DNA from: Bdellovibrio bacteriovorus
GTDB taxonomy: Bacteria; Bdellovibrionota; Bdellovibrionia; Bdellovibrionales; Bdellovibrionaceae
Direction of reading: 5' to 3'
DNA length: 64,000 bases
Assembly: GCF_025558485.1 (NCBI RefSeq)
Contig: NZ_CP102930.1
Coordinates: 310,001-374,000, forward strand
Part shown: piece by piece, positions 33,580-42,195 of the stretch
Numbering within the stretch: position 1 is the first letter of the stretch
How the letters are laid out: every line of letters begins with the position of its first letter
Translations under genes and position numbers: made by a program
Notes under the pieces: generated by a model
Database searches by the model: none
What the model was told of the DNA's origin: nothing
Seen by the model: the letters and a program-made list of their open reading frames with translations, nothing else

Positions 33580-36049
33580 CGGTGGCAAGTGGGTGCCGGC
33601 TGATGATATGGGAACCTCAGGAGCATTGACCGGCCTGACCGGCGATGTTTCCTCCAGCGGGGCCCCCTCAGCAACAGTCACTCTTAACGACAACGTAGTG
33701 ACCTCTGCAAAAATCGTCGATGGCACTATTGTGAATGCCGATATTGCGGCAGGTGCGGCCATCACCGACAGTAAGCTGGCAACGCTCACGACTGCGGGCA
33801 AAGTTTCAGGCAATGCCATCATTTCGGGAACCATCGGGGGTAGCACAGCTATTAATACAAGCGGCCTGATTCAGACCTCCACAGGACTGCGCGTGTATTC
33901 AGGCTCCAATTATGTGGAGTTGAAAGCGCCGACTTTATCACAAAATACCAGTTATGAACTGCCCTTTTCCGACGGCAGTACAGGCCAGCTTTTGACGACG
34001 GACGGTGGCGGTAAACTTTCGTGGACCACGATCACCACCAGTGGTGGCACAGTGACGGGCGTCACGGCTTCGGCGCCTTTGGTCAGTTCCGGAGGCACAG
34101 CTCCGGTGATTTCACTGAATAATTCCGGCGTCGCAGCAGGAACCTATGACCGGGTGACCGTGACGGCCAAAGGTTTGGTCACCGGAGGCTCTAATGTCAC
34201 AGCGACGGATCTTCCAAACTTAGCGGGTGATGTAACATCCACTGCGGGATTAAGTAATTCCAAAGTTGAAAAAATCCAAGGCATCCCGGTGGCCAGCACC
34301 ACTCCGTCCCTGGGGCAAATACTGATGTTTGATTCCAGCAAATGGAATGTTCAATACTTTGGCTTTGGTGAATTGCGTTCCACGGTCACAGGAAATACAC
34401 AAATGCCCGCCTCTTGCGCGACGGCGAATAAAACTCTTAACTGGAGTGCTATCACCGACACATTCACTTGTGCGAATATTGCCATCGCCAATACACAGGT
34501 ATCGGGGCTAGGCACCGCTTCCACGAAGGATTTCGGAGACTCCGCCGGAAATCTGGTCGAACTGGATGGCTCCGGGAAAATTCCAGCGGCATTGCTTCCA
34601 GCATCAGGTGATAACCTGGGGAATCATACCGCCACTACAAATCTGAACATGGGAACTTACAATATCACCAACGCAGGTAAAATCTATCTGGCCGATGGTG
34701 CCTGGAATACTCCGTCTTTGAGTTTTGCCAGCAGTCCATCCACGGGGATTTCCAACAGTGGCGGGATTATGAAATTCACTTCCGGCGGAAATCTGGCCAT
34801 GGATTTAAGTGCGACATCGCTGATCCTGAATGGTTCCTTCGGACCTTTGATGCGACTTGGAGGAGGCTCCTTCACCGCAGCCAATCCAACGTATTCCTTC
34901 GGTGGATACAGCTCTTCGGGAATGTTTCCGGGCACAGGAATGCTTGGCTTTAGCGTCAACGGAACAGAACGTCTGCGTATGGACAGCAACGGCATGATAG
35001 GCGTGGGCACGACTTCTCCGACCCGCCGCCTGCATATCGTGGGTGACGGCACTGACTATGGCGATGACATCTTTATGGAAGGTGTGAATTCCGAAACAGC
35101 CGTGCCTCAAATCAGTTTGGTCCGCTCCCGCGGTACAGCTTCGACTCGCAATCCAATTTTAGCCAATGACACCATTGGCACTTTGGCATTCCGCGGATAC
35201 GACAACTCTACTCATGCCTACAGTGCGCGTATTTCCTCGAATGCGGAAACAGACTTTGCAACAGCCGTGAATGGAAATCTGCGGTTTTATACCGCAGCCG
35301 CAGGAACTGATGCCGAACGTATGAGAATCACCGGTTCAGGCAATGTCGGTATCGGCACGACCAGCCCCCTGTCCACCCTGCACATTAAATCCAACGAGGC
35401 CGATGTTGTCATGGACGGAACCAATCCATTCGTGGTGCAGCGAAGCACCGCTTATCCGACTGCCAGCATGGAAGTGGCGGGAATTGGCTATCGCTCTGAA
35501 TCCCCCACACCTTCTACGAACTTGTGGCCGCCGCAGGCCAATGTCAGCTTCCGCGCCACGGAAAATCACACGGCCTCGGCTCAAGGAACCGGGCTCAGTA
35601 TTTCCACCACGGCAAATGGTTCCACGACTCGCCAGGAACGCGTGAAAATTGATGGCGCTGGTGACGTGACAGTCATGGGTAAACTTATCGGTGCAGTGAA
35701 GGACACTTCCGGAAATTCTTTAAGAGCCTGTGTCGGATCGAGCAGTCCCGGAGGATGGACATATTATGCCGTCAATACAACTGGCGGCACCTGGTGCTCG
35801 GCTTATAAAGACATCTCGACAAGTTCCTGCAACTTTAGCACGGTCTTTAACTACTTCCCAACCCTGGATGCCAGCGTGGGAAGCCACTGGGTCACCTTCG
35901 GAGCGACATCAGTTTATAATATCACCCCGACCAGCTTCCGTATTTACATCGGGATTTTGGGGTCTTATGACTCAACCAACTGCAATGCTTCCGCAGTTCC
36001 GCACAATAGCTATGGATACTATATCCGCTGGATGGGCGTCGGCCTTTAA
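33554..36049 (+). CDS. Phage-tail-fibre-like surface protein, 5' end damaged
   Basis: 831 codons from a TTG, but the true start is probably 33529 in another frame, so the product as read would lack a signal peptide. The protein is Thr/Ser/Gly/Asn-rich and beta-structured. The N-terminal stretch VLKYDGGKWVPADDMGTSG and later SYELPFSDGSTGQLLTTDGGGKLSW match repeated head motifs of long fibres. Two GxGTTSP motifs (GVGTTSPTRRLHIVGDG and GIGTTSPLSTLHIKSN, at about 480 and 600) are typical of trimeric fibres. The C-terminal 120 residues have paired Cys (RACVGSS, WCSAY, SSCNF) and no S74 intramolecular chaperone. A surface adhesin role is likely in principle; here expression is doubtful. Confidence 0.7.
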   Translation: MQRQVLKYDGGKWVPADDMGTSGALTGLTGDVSSSGAPSATVTLNDNVVTSAKIVDGTIVNADIAAGAAITDSKLATLTTAGKVSGNAIISGTIGGSTAINTSGLIQTSTGLRVYSGSNYVELKAPTLSQNTSYELPFSDGSTGQLLTTDGGGKLSWTTITTSGGTVTGVTASAPLVSSGGTAPVISLNNSGVAAGTYDRVTVTAKGLVTGGSNVTATDLPNLAGDVTSTAGLSNSKVEKIQGIPVASTTPSLGQILMFDSSKWNVQYFGFGELRSTVTGNTQMPASCATANKTLNWSAITDTFTCANIAIANTQVSGLGTASTKDFGDSAGNLVELDGSGKIPAALLPASGDNLGNHTATTNLNMGTYNITNAGKIYLADGAWNTPSLSFASSPSTGISNSGGIMKFTSGGNLAMDLSATSLILNGSFGPLMRLGGGSFTAANPTYSFGGYSSSGMFPGTGMLGFSVNGTERLRMDSNGMIGVGTTSPTRRLHIVGDGTDYGDDIFMEGVNSETAVPQISLVRSRGTASTRNPILANDTIGTLAFRGYDNSTHAYSARISSNAETDFATAVNGNLRFYTAAAGTDAERMRITGSGNVGIGTTSPLSTLHIKSNEADVVMDGTNPFVVQRSTAYPTASMEVAGIGYRSESPTPSTNLWPPQANVSFRATENHTASAQGTGLSISTTANGSTTRQERVKIDGAGDVTVMGKLIGAVKDTSGNSLRACVGSSSPGGWTYYAVNTTGGTWCSAYKDISTSSCNFSTVFNYFPTLDASVGSHWVTFGATSVYNITPTSFRIYIGILGSYDSTNCNASAVPHNSYGYYIRWMGVGL

Positions 36050-36060
36050 TTGCAAAAACA

Positions 36061-36909
36061 CTAACGCAGATGAATCCACCCAAACAGGTGTATCACCAAA
36101 AAGAGCACAGCGGGCAGAAGACTCCAAAGGGCCCTTTTCTTGAACTGCGCACTGGAAATCACCGCAATCAGGAAGAACTTGGAAACAAAACTTGCCAACA
36201 GGGACAGCTCTACAAGTTTTTCATATTGCTCCAGCCCCACTTTATCAGCCGCCAGCAACTGTGCCGTGGAAATTAGCGCCCCATGCACTTCAAAAAGCGA
36301 CACCACAAACGTCAAAGCCATCAGGCCTTCCGTCCCCAGCCACTGTTGGGCCCCGCGACTGGCTGCTAAAATAAGAACAATAAAGATCGTAAGCTTTAAA
36401 GACTCTGTCACATCCAGAATCTTTTCCGGCCCTCTGGCTATCGCCCGGGGACGACTTTGCCTGCGCCATAAAATAACAATCATCACTGCGGTGATCGCAA
36501 ATAGAATCAGAAAGTGCAGGCGCACGACCTGTAAAGCTTCCAAACTGCCCGCGCCCACCAAGACCACCGCCTGCAAAAGCATCGCTAGAATTGCCGCATG
36601 CATGGCCGCCATACGCACACTTTGTGAACCTTCCGTTTCATGACTGTCTTTGGAAAGGCTGACCGTGGTGGCCGTACTTGATAACAGACCACCTAAAAAG
36701 CCCGTCATCAGCACCCCGGCACGGTGTCCGATAATTCGGGAAAACACGCTTCCCATCACTTGCAATGCCGAAAGCGCAAAGAACATAAAAAGAATCTTTT
36801 GCGGACGGAACAGCCCCCAGGGATCTATCGACCCGGCCGGAACCAAACGGGATGCCACAAAAAGAAAGAGCAGGAATAATCCTGCCCTTACCCATTGATT
36901 TTTCATCAA
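36061..36909 (-). CDS. DUF4010 family membrane protein
   Basis: 282 residues with about eight transmembrane helices. The motif GFLGGLLSSTATTVSLSKDS (about 72-91) is the DUF4010 hallmark found at the C-terminus of larger MgtC/SapB-type proteins. Here the domain stands alone without the MgtC domain. Function is not established. It lies three bases downstream of ettA and shares its transcript. Confidence 0.8.
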   Translation of the reverse strand: MMKNQWVRAGLFLLFLFVASRLVPAGSIDPWGLFRPQKILFMFFALSALQVMGSVFSRIIGHRAGVLMTGFLGGLLSSTATTVSLSKDSHETEGSQSVRMAAMHAAILAMLLQAVVLVGAGSLEALQVVRLHFLILFAITAVMIVILWRRQSRPRAIARGPEKILDVTESLKLTIFIVLILAASRGAQQWLGTEGLMALTFVVSLFEVHGALISTAQLLAADKVGLEQYEKLVELSLLASFVSKFFLIAVISSAQFKKRALWSLLPAVLFLVIHLFGWIHLR

Positions 36910-36912
36910 GTG

Positions 36913-38583
36913 CTACACCATTTTGAAACGAACACGCTTTGGACCGGCATTTTCACCCAGACGGCGTTTGCGGTCTTCTTCGTACTCTGTGAAGTTTCCA
37001 GGGTAGAATTCAATTTTAGAATCACCCTCGAACGCCATGATGTGTGTGCACACACGATCCAGGAACCAACGATCATGCGAAATCACCACAGCAGATCCAC
37101 CGAACTCAAGCAGCGCTTCTTCCAGCGCACGCATGGTGTTTACATCCAGATCATTCGTTGGCTCATCCAGCAGCAACAGATTCGCGCCTTCTTTAAGGAT
37201 CTTGGCCATGTTCACACGGTTTCTTTCACCACCGGACAATTGACCGACTTTCTTTTGTTGGTCAGAACCAGAGAAATTGAACCAGGAAACATACTGACGG
37301 GCATTGATTTCACGCGTGCCCAACTGGATCACGTCCGCGCCGCCAGACAGCTCTTCATAGATGGACTTGTTCGGATCCAAGGTTTCACGTGTTTGATCCA
37401 CGTAAGCAATCTTGACTGTTTCGCCCACTTTGAAAGTGCCAGAATCCGGAGTTTCCTTGCCCGTGATCATACGGAACAACGTGGATTTACCCACACCATT
37501 CGGCCCGATCACACCCACGATAGCCCCTTTAGGAATCGTGAAGCTGACATCATCCAGAAGAACCTTGTGATTATAGGCCTTGGTAATTCCATGAGCTTCC
37601 ACCACAATATCGCCCAAACGAGGTCCCGGCGGAATGTAGATGGACATCTCCTGAATCTTCTCTGGGGACGCCTCTTTCAACAAGTTTTCATAATTGGAAA
37701 TACGTGCCTTGGATTTAGCCTGACGAGCTTTCGCCCCCTGACGAATCCAGTCCAACTCGCGCTCCAAAGTGCGCGCTTTACGAGCCTGATCTTTGGCTTC
37801 ATTGGCCTGACGCTTGTCTTTTTGCTCCAACCAGCTGGTGTAGTTCCCTTTCCAAGGAATACCTTCGCCGCGATCCAGTTCAAGAATCCAACCCGCCACA
37901 TTGTCCAGGAAATAACGATCGTGCGTAACAGCAATAACAGTTCCCGGGAACTTGGACAGATATTGTTCCAACCATGCCACGGATTCCGCATCCAGATGAT
38001 TCGTCGGCTCGTCCAAAAGAAGAATGTCAGGTTCAGACATGATCAGACGGGCCAAAGCCACACGGCGTTTTTCACCTCCGGAAAGGTTCGTCACCGGGGA
38101 ATCCCCATCTGGACAGCGAAGAGCATCCATCACGATTTCGATCTTCTGATCGACGTCCCAAGCACCCAAAGCCTCCAGCTTTTCCTGAAGCACACCTTGT
38201 TTTTCGATCAATTTATTCATCTCATCCGGATCCAAATCCGGGTCAGAGAACTTGTCGTTGATGGCGTTGTATTCTTTCATCACTTTTGGAAGCTCGCCCA
38301 TGCCTGCGAAGATGTTTTCTTTCACAGTCAGTGTTTCGTCCAATTGCGGTTCCTGCTCGAAGTAACCAACTTTCATTGTTTTGGAAGGGAAAGCCTCACC
38401 CAGGAAGTCCTTATCCACGCCTGCCATAATTCTAAGCAAAGTGGATTTACCAGAACCGTTCAGACCCAAAACACCGATCTTGGCGCCATAGAAGTAAGAA
38501 AGATAAATATCCTTCAGCACATATCTTTGTGGAGGATATACTTTACTTACGCCCTTCATTGTGTAGATAATCTCTTGAGACAT
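36913..38583 (-). CDS. ettA: Energy-dependent translational throttle protein (ABC-F)
   Basis: 556 residues, the normal EttA length. There are two ABC domains: Walker A GLNGSGKST (about 39) and GPNGVGKST (about 350), signatures LSGGEKRR and LSGGERNR, and Walker B LLLDEPTNHLD and LLLDEPTNDLD. A long linker of Lys/Arg-rich helices (about 235-305) contacts the ribosomal E site. The enzyme slows the first elongation step when ATP is low. It is the first gene of an operon with DUF4010 downstream. The 204-base gap upstream (38584-38787) is shared with the divergent gene 38788. Confidence 0.96.
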   Translation of the reverse strand: MSQEIIYTMKGVSKVYPPQRYVLKDIYLSYFYGAKIGVLGLNGSGKSTLLRIMAGVDKDFLGEAFPSKTMKVGYFEQEPQLDETLTVKENIFAGMGELPKVMKEYNAINDKFSDPDLDPDEMNKLIEKQGVLQEKLEALGAWDVDQKIEIVMDALRCPDGDSPVTNLSGGEKRRVALARLIMSEPDILLLDEPTNHLDAESVAWLEQYLSKFPGTVIAVTHDRYFLDNVAGWILELDRGEGIPWKGNYTSWLEQKDKRQANEAKDQARKARTLERELDWIRQGAKARQAKSKARISNYENLLKEASPEKIQEMSIYIPPGPRLGDIVVEAHGITKAYNHKVLLDDVSFTIPKGAIVGVIGPNGVGKSTLFRMITGKETPDSGTFKVGETVKIAYVDQTRETLDPNKSIYEELSGGADVIQLGTREINARQYVSWFNFSGSDQQKKVGQLSGGERNRVNMAKILKEGANLLLLDEPTNDLDVNTMRALEEALLEFGGSAVVISHDRWFLDRVCTHIMAFEGDSKIEFYPGNFTEYEEDRKRRLGENAGPKRVRFKMV

Positions 38584-38664
38584 GATGTCACACTCCTAAA
38601 AAGACCGTTTTCGGCAATGGAATTGATATACGCGAAGTAATCTACCAGCCCAAAAACGCTTGTC

Positions 38665-38680
38665 AAATGGAGTTCCATTT
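38665..38680. repeat. Short palindrome in the divergent promoter region
   Basis: AAATGGA-GT-TCCATTT, 7-base arms with a 2-base centre, lies in the gap between ettA and 38788-39048. It may be a binding site for a dimeric regulator. There is no T-run, so it is not a terminator. The rest of this gap shows nothing else I can support. Confidence 0.4.
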
Positions 38681-38787
38681 ATCACACTATCGGCCCCTGC
38701 GCAGGACGCGCTTTCAGATAGAAAACCGGATTTCCGGCATAAAAAGTAAGCAAAAAGCTGAAAACAACGGACAGAAACTAACATTTA

Positions 38788-39048
38788 ATGAGTGGCAACA
38801 ACTTAGAGCGGCAGCAAAATACCAATTTAGACGCGCAGAATTCCCCGGAAAAACCGGAGAAGCGTGAGCCCGCATCTAAAAAGTCCCTCTTTGGAAATCT
38901 GAATACTGATCTGAAAAACGCCCTCGACACCTGGGAAACCCTGACCGAAGAGATGACCAACAAGATTTCTCCGGAAGAAGAACAGCTGCAGGAAGTCAAA
39001 CGCCTGTTAGGCGAACTGAAATCCAAACTGAATCAATTCGACGAGTAA
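38788..39048 (+). CDS. Small charged cytoplasmic protein
   Basis: 86 residues, no signal peptide. The first 30 residues are Asn/Gln/Lys/Glu-rich (QQNTNLDAQNSPEKPEKREP), likely disordered. The rest is an amphipathic helical pair (DLKNALDTWETLTEEM, EEQLQEVKRLLGELKSKL) that may form a coiled coil. No family is recognised. It faces the small gene at 39060-39329 tail to tail with 11 bases between. Confidence 0.55.
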   Translation: MSGNNLERQQNTNLDAQNSPEKPEKREPASKKSLFGNLNTDLKNALDTWETLTEEMTNKISPEEEQLQEVKRLLGELKSKLNQFDE

Positions 39049-39059
39049 GGGCCAAGCCC

Positions 39060-39329
39060 CTACTCCAGCTCCCACAGCCAACGATCCAACGCCGCTTCAA
39101 AATCAGAAAACCGCGCATTTTCCCTTAAAGAAATCCGCCGTAAACTGTTGCTTTGAAACTGACCTGGGACAAATTCCACCTGAACCTTCGCTGTCGCCAA
39201 CGGCTGAAAGGATGCCGTCACGACATCCCCCCATCCGCTGGCGGCAAGCCAGTTCTGAACCTCGCCAACGATTTGCTGTGCCCATCGTCCATCCTGTCCC
39301 TGCACCCGGATCACACCAACCTTTGACAT
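39060..39329 (-). CDS. Small protein, unknown
   Basis: 89 residues from ATG 39329, which has AAAGG eight bases upstream; an upstream ATG at 39353 overlaps the preceding lipoprotein gene and lacks a site. The sequence (MSKVGVIRVQGQDGRWAQQ, then FQPLATAKVQVEFVPGQF) looks like a compact alpha-beta fold. No signal peptide, no family recognised. It lies 11 bases after the Spy/CpxP-like gene and is probably co-transcribed with it. Confidence 0.5.
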   Translation of the reverse strand: MSKVGVIRVQGQDGRWAQQIVGEVQNWLAASGWGDVVTASFQPLATAKVQVEFVPGQFQSNSLRRISLRENARFSDFEAALDRWLWELE

Positions 39330-39340
39330 GACAGCCGCCT

Positions 39341-39775
39341 TTACTGATGCCATTTCTGAAGTTTTTCCAGCTTTTCAATCAGCTCGGCCTTTTGCTCTGG
39401 AGTCAGCGTCTTATGCAAAGCCGCGACGCGATCCAGATATTTATCGACCTTGGTATCCATGCGTTCCTGGCGAGCTTTGATCAGCTCTTTCACTTTGGCC
39501 TTATCAAGATCTTCAGACAAAATCATGCTCTTGATGTCGCCTGCCATGGAGGCGCGCTGAGCTTTGTGTTCAGCAAAGTCCTTTTTCATTTCACCCACGA
39601 TATCTGCCAGCAAGGCTTTCTGCTGTTCATTGAAGTCCAGCTTATTGGCGATCTTTTCACTGATCGCGGTCATCTTTTCTTCCGGCGAGCGATGACATCC
39701 TGACGCTAGAAAACCCAGACTGCCCACGGCCACCACCATTGCAAAAGCCCGGGACCATTTTCTATTTTTTCTCAT
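39341..39775 (-). CDS. Spy/CpxP-like periplasmic lipoprotein
   Basis: 144 residues with a lipobox (LGFLASGC, Cys27). The mature domain is all-helical with two LTxxQ-like motifs, LDFNEQQKALL (about 47) and LTPEQKAEL (about 130), the mark of CpxP/Spy envelope-stress chaperones and sensors. The lipidation and the motif positions suggest it is held at a membrane. It is divergent from a CpxR-like regulator gene across 159 bases that contain a CpxR-type box, the classic cpxP-cpxRA layout. The regulator pair itself looks damaged. Confidence 0.8.
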   Translation of the reverse strand: MRKNRKWSRAFAMVVAVGSLGFLASGCHRSPEEKMTAISEKIANKLDFNEQQKALLADIVGEMKKDFAEHKAQRASMAGDIKSMILSEDLDKAKVKELIKARQERMDTKVDKYLDRVAALHKTLTPEQKAELIEKLEKLQKWHQ

Positions 39776-39859
39776 AAGTGACTCCTTAATAAGGGGGTTG
39801 TTTCTGAAGTCAGTTTAAGATGCCCGAGGAAGGAATTGGTTGCTGGCCTGTTAATGATT

Positions 39860-39874
39860 GTAACAAATTGTAAC
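39860..39874 (+). promoter_or_regulatory. CpxR-type direct-repeat box
   Basis: GTAAC-AAATT-GTAAC, two GTAAC repeats with a 5-base spacer, has the spacing of the CpxR consensus GTAAA-N5-GTAAA. It lies between the Spy/CpxP-like gene and the CpxR-like gene and could control both. Confidence 0.55.
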
Positions 39875-39900
39875 TGCTTGATTATGCTGGGTATTTATCT

Positions 39901-39928
39901 TTGGATTTAAACGCTTTTCGACTAGAAT
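39901..39928 (+). promoter_or_regulatory. Candidate promoter for the response-regulator gene
   Basis: A -10-like TAGAAT at 39923-39928 has a weak -35 (TTGGAT) 16 bases upstream. The ATG at 39935 is only six bases after the -10, and I see no ribosome-binding site, so the transcript may be leaderless. Confidence 0.35.
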
Positions 39929-39934
39929 AAAACC

Positions 39935-40549
39935 ATGAATCGCATACTTCTGATCGATGACGATCAAAAACTTGGAGAGCTTTTACGTCAGTACTTTCAA
40001 CAGTTCGATCTGTTGATTGAGCAATCCACGACACCTTCGCAAGCGCTGCAAAGTCTGCGCAGGGACCGCTTTGATGCGATCATTCTGGATGTCATGCTGC
40101 CAGAAATGGACGGCTTTGAAGTCTGCAAAAGAATCCGCAGCTTCAGTGACATTCCCATCCTGATGCTGACCGCCCGGGGTGAAACCTCGGACAAGGTGCT
40201 GGGACTGGAACTGGGAGTGGACGACTATCTGCCCAAGCCTTTTGAATCCCGTGAACTGGTGGCACGAATCAAAAGCTTGATTCGCCGTTCGAAAAAAACG
40301 GCCTCAGGAAGCCGCCTGAAATCCGGAGACTTGATTTTGGATGTGCAACAACGCGCGGCCTTTTTGCAGGAACAAAATCTGAACTTAAGCACTCATGAAT
40401 TCGAATTGCTAAAACTACTGATGTCCCATTCAGGCCAAAGCCTTTCCCGGGACCGCATCATGGATGAACGTATTAACCGAACAACAAGGTCCTCGATGCC
40501 ACCAAGGCCCGTCTGCGCAGCGAAACCGTCAATCTGCAACAGCGTCTGA
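39935..40549 (+). pseudogene. CpxR-like response regulator truncated in its DNA-binding domain
   Basis: The receiver is intact: acid pair Asp8/Asp9, phospho-acceptor Asp52 in LDVMLPEMDG, Thr79 and Lys101. The OmpR-type winged-helix domain begins normally (LNLSTHEFELLKLLMSHSGQSLSRDRIMDE) but breaks off at about residue 180, before the recognition helix and wing. The last 25 residues (RINRTTRSSMPPRPVCAAK) are read from the next gene in the wrong frame. Bases from about 40485 onward code in another frame for NNKVLDATKARLRSE, a kinase sensor domain. So a deletion has fused regulator and kinase. DNA binding is probably lost. Confidence 0.72.
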
Positions 40550-40557
40550 ATAATTCT

Positions 40558-41673
40558 TTGAGTGAAAATGGCATCCGTCAGATTTATGACGATCTTCATC
40601 TGCGCGCCCGCGTGGCGGGTTTTGAAGATCTTGCCAACAACCAAGGGCTGCCGTCCTTTGCCGAGATCACGAAAAAGGACGATGGGCTGACTGCGAAGAT
40701 CGCCCTGGGAAAATACGACGGATATTATTTTGCGGAACTCAAAGGGGCGGAACCCCGCACGGCCTGGTTTATTGCCACCTCCGACATCCCTCGTTTTCTG
40801 GCATTCCCCTTTATCGGGATTGCCGGATTTATTCTGCTGATTCTGATTCTAAGCTTTTTGACGATTCGTTGGATGATGTCCCCGATGAAGGTCATCATTC
40901 AGGGCGTGAACAAGATTTCCACCGGAGACCTGAAGTACCGCATTCAAACCCGCCACCATGACGAATTCCAACTGATCGCAGAAGCCTTCAACAACATGGC
41001 CGATGGCCTGGAAAAAATGATCGTTTCCAAAGAACGCCTGCTCCGCGATGTCAGTCACGAACTGCGCAGTCCCCTGACCCGCGTGGGCGTGGCGGTGGAT
41101 CTGATGAAGGACGATTCCCTGAAAGAGTCCGTGAAAGATGACTTGCGCAAAATGGAAACACTGGTATCAGAAATTCTGGAATCCTACCGTCTGAAAGAAG
41201 GCGCCACCTCATTGCGTAAATCCGCAGTCCCTTTGCATGACCTGATCGAGGGCGTGGTTGCTGACTATGAAAACACCAGTCCCGGCGTCAAAATCACGTC
41301 ATTACCGCAAGTGATCTTGGATCTGGACGGTATGCAAATCGAAAGGGTTCTAAGAAACCTGATCGAAAACGCAATCAAGTATTCCCGCCCCGATTCCAAA
41401 CCAATCATCGTCAGCCTGAACAAAAACTGCAATGACTGGATGATCTCTGTAAAAGACGACGGCGTGGGCATCACCACCAAAGATCTGCCCCACATCTTCG
41501 AACCCTTCTATCGCGCCGACACCGCCAGATCCCCCGGAACCTCGGGTTTCGGCCTGGGCCTTTCCATCGCCCACTCAATCATGCAAGCCCACAACGGCGA
41601 CATCACCGTCACCAGCCAAGACGGCAAAGGCGCAGAGTTCACTCTCAAGATCCCATCCCCAACAAAGTGCTAA
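40558..41673 (+). pseudogene. CpxA-like sensor histidine kinase, N-terminus missing
   Basis: 371 codons from a TTG at 40558. The same frame continues upstream to about 40482, inside the regulator remnant, with no ATG, GTG or ribosome-binding site. The first transmembrane helix and much of the periplasmic domain are missing. What remains is the end of the sensor domain, TM2 (about 82-106), HAMP, HisKA with His167 (VSHELRSPLTRVG), the N box LRNLIENAIKYSRP, DDGVGIT and GFGLGLSIA. The kinase core is intact. It could be made only from an unusual start. The partner of the regulator remnant just upstream. Confidence 0.68.
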
Positions 41674-41712
41674 CAAACTACCTGTTCAATTATTCAAGAA
41701 AGTTCGAAGCCA

Positions 41713-41851
41713 TTTTTGCGAGAGCTTCGGGATGACTGCCACGGCAGGGGCCTTTGCCGGCGCCCGGAAGGCGCGAACCGCCAAAGGCGGCGGCAACTGA
41801 GCCCGGATGGCGTGCCCCAGAGTGGCAGACAGCCCGAAGCTCTCGCAAAAA
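41713..41851. repeat. 139-base palindromic element with nested stems
   Basis: Perfect 19-base arms: TTTTTGCGAGAGCTTCGGG at 41713-41731 and its reverse complement at 41833-41851. The next 11 bases on each side pair with two mismatches, giving about 30 bp. Inside, GGGGC (41747) pairs with GCCCC (41814), and GCCTTTG pairs with CAAAGGC. The element fills the gap between the kinase remnant and the bolA-like gene. No T-run follows in either direction, so it is not a normal terminator. Confidence 0.85.
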
Positions 41852-41859
41852 CTGCGTGC

Positions 41860-42192
41860 TTAGGACTTACGGTCGTGCTTGCTTCCACCCAAACATTCAG
41901 GACTAACAAAATTCAGAGTATCTTTCTGCACATCCCATTCAGAAGGCGTCAAAGCCTTCTGGGTTAAAGCGTGCAGACCACTTTGTAATTCGGACTTCAA
42001 CAGGTCGTTGACGATTCTTTGGCGGTCGATGCGGGATTTGCCTTCGAAGGCGTCAGACACCACCAGCACCTTGAAATGCGTCTCGCTGTTGGGCGGGACA
42101 GAGTGCATATGGCTTTCGTTTTCCACCCCTAGCTCCAGCGGAGCCAGGGACTGGTTTAAGATGTCACGGATTCTTTGTTCGCGCGAAGACAT
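41860..42192 (-). CDS. BolA family protein
   Basis: 110 residues. The BolA core is seen in ILNQSLAPLELGVENESHMHSVPPNSETHFKVLVVSDAFEGKSRIDRQRIVNDLL, with the conserved His in SHMH and the FEGKSRIDRQR motif, and then LHALTQKALTPSEW. BolA proteins bind monothiol glutaredoxins and iron-sulfur clusters, or act in stress morphology; no glutaredoxin is adjacent here. The C-terminal 18 residues (SPECLGGSKHDRKS) are an extension. It is three bases after 42196-42750 and likely co-transcribed with it and parA. Confidence 0.88.
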   Translation of the reverse strand: MSSREQRIRDILNQSLAPLELGVENESHMHSVPPNSETHFKVLVVSDAFEGKSRIDRQRIVNDLLKSELQSGLHALTQKALTPSEWDVQKDTLNFVSPECLGGSKHDRKS

Positions 42193-42195
42193 TAC

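Noticed and set aside
36895-38640. 581-codon plus-strand frame over ettA
   Set aside because: Exact antisense of ettA, with Phe/His-rich composition typical of a shadow.
41713-41851. Bidirectional terminator reading of the long palindrome
   Set aside because: The arms end in A or begin with T in the wrong orientation; no T-run follows the stem in either direction.
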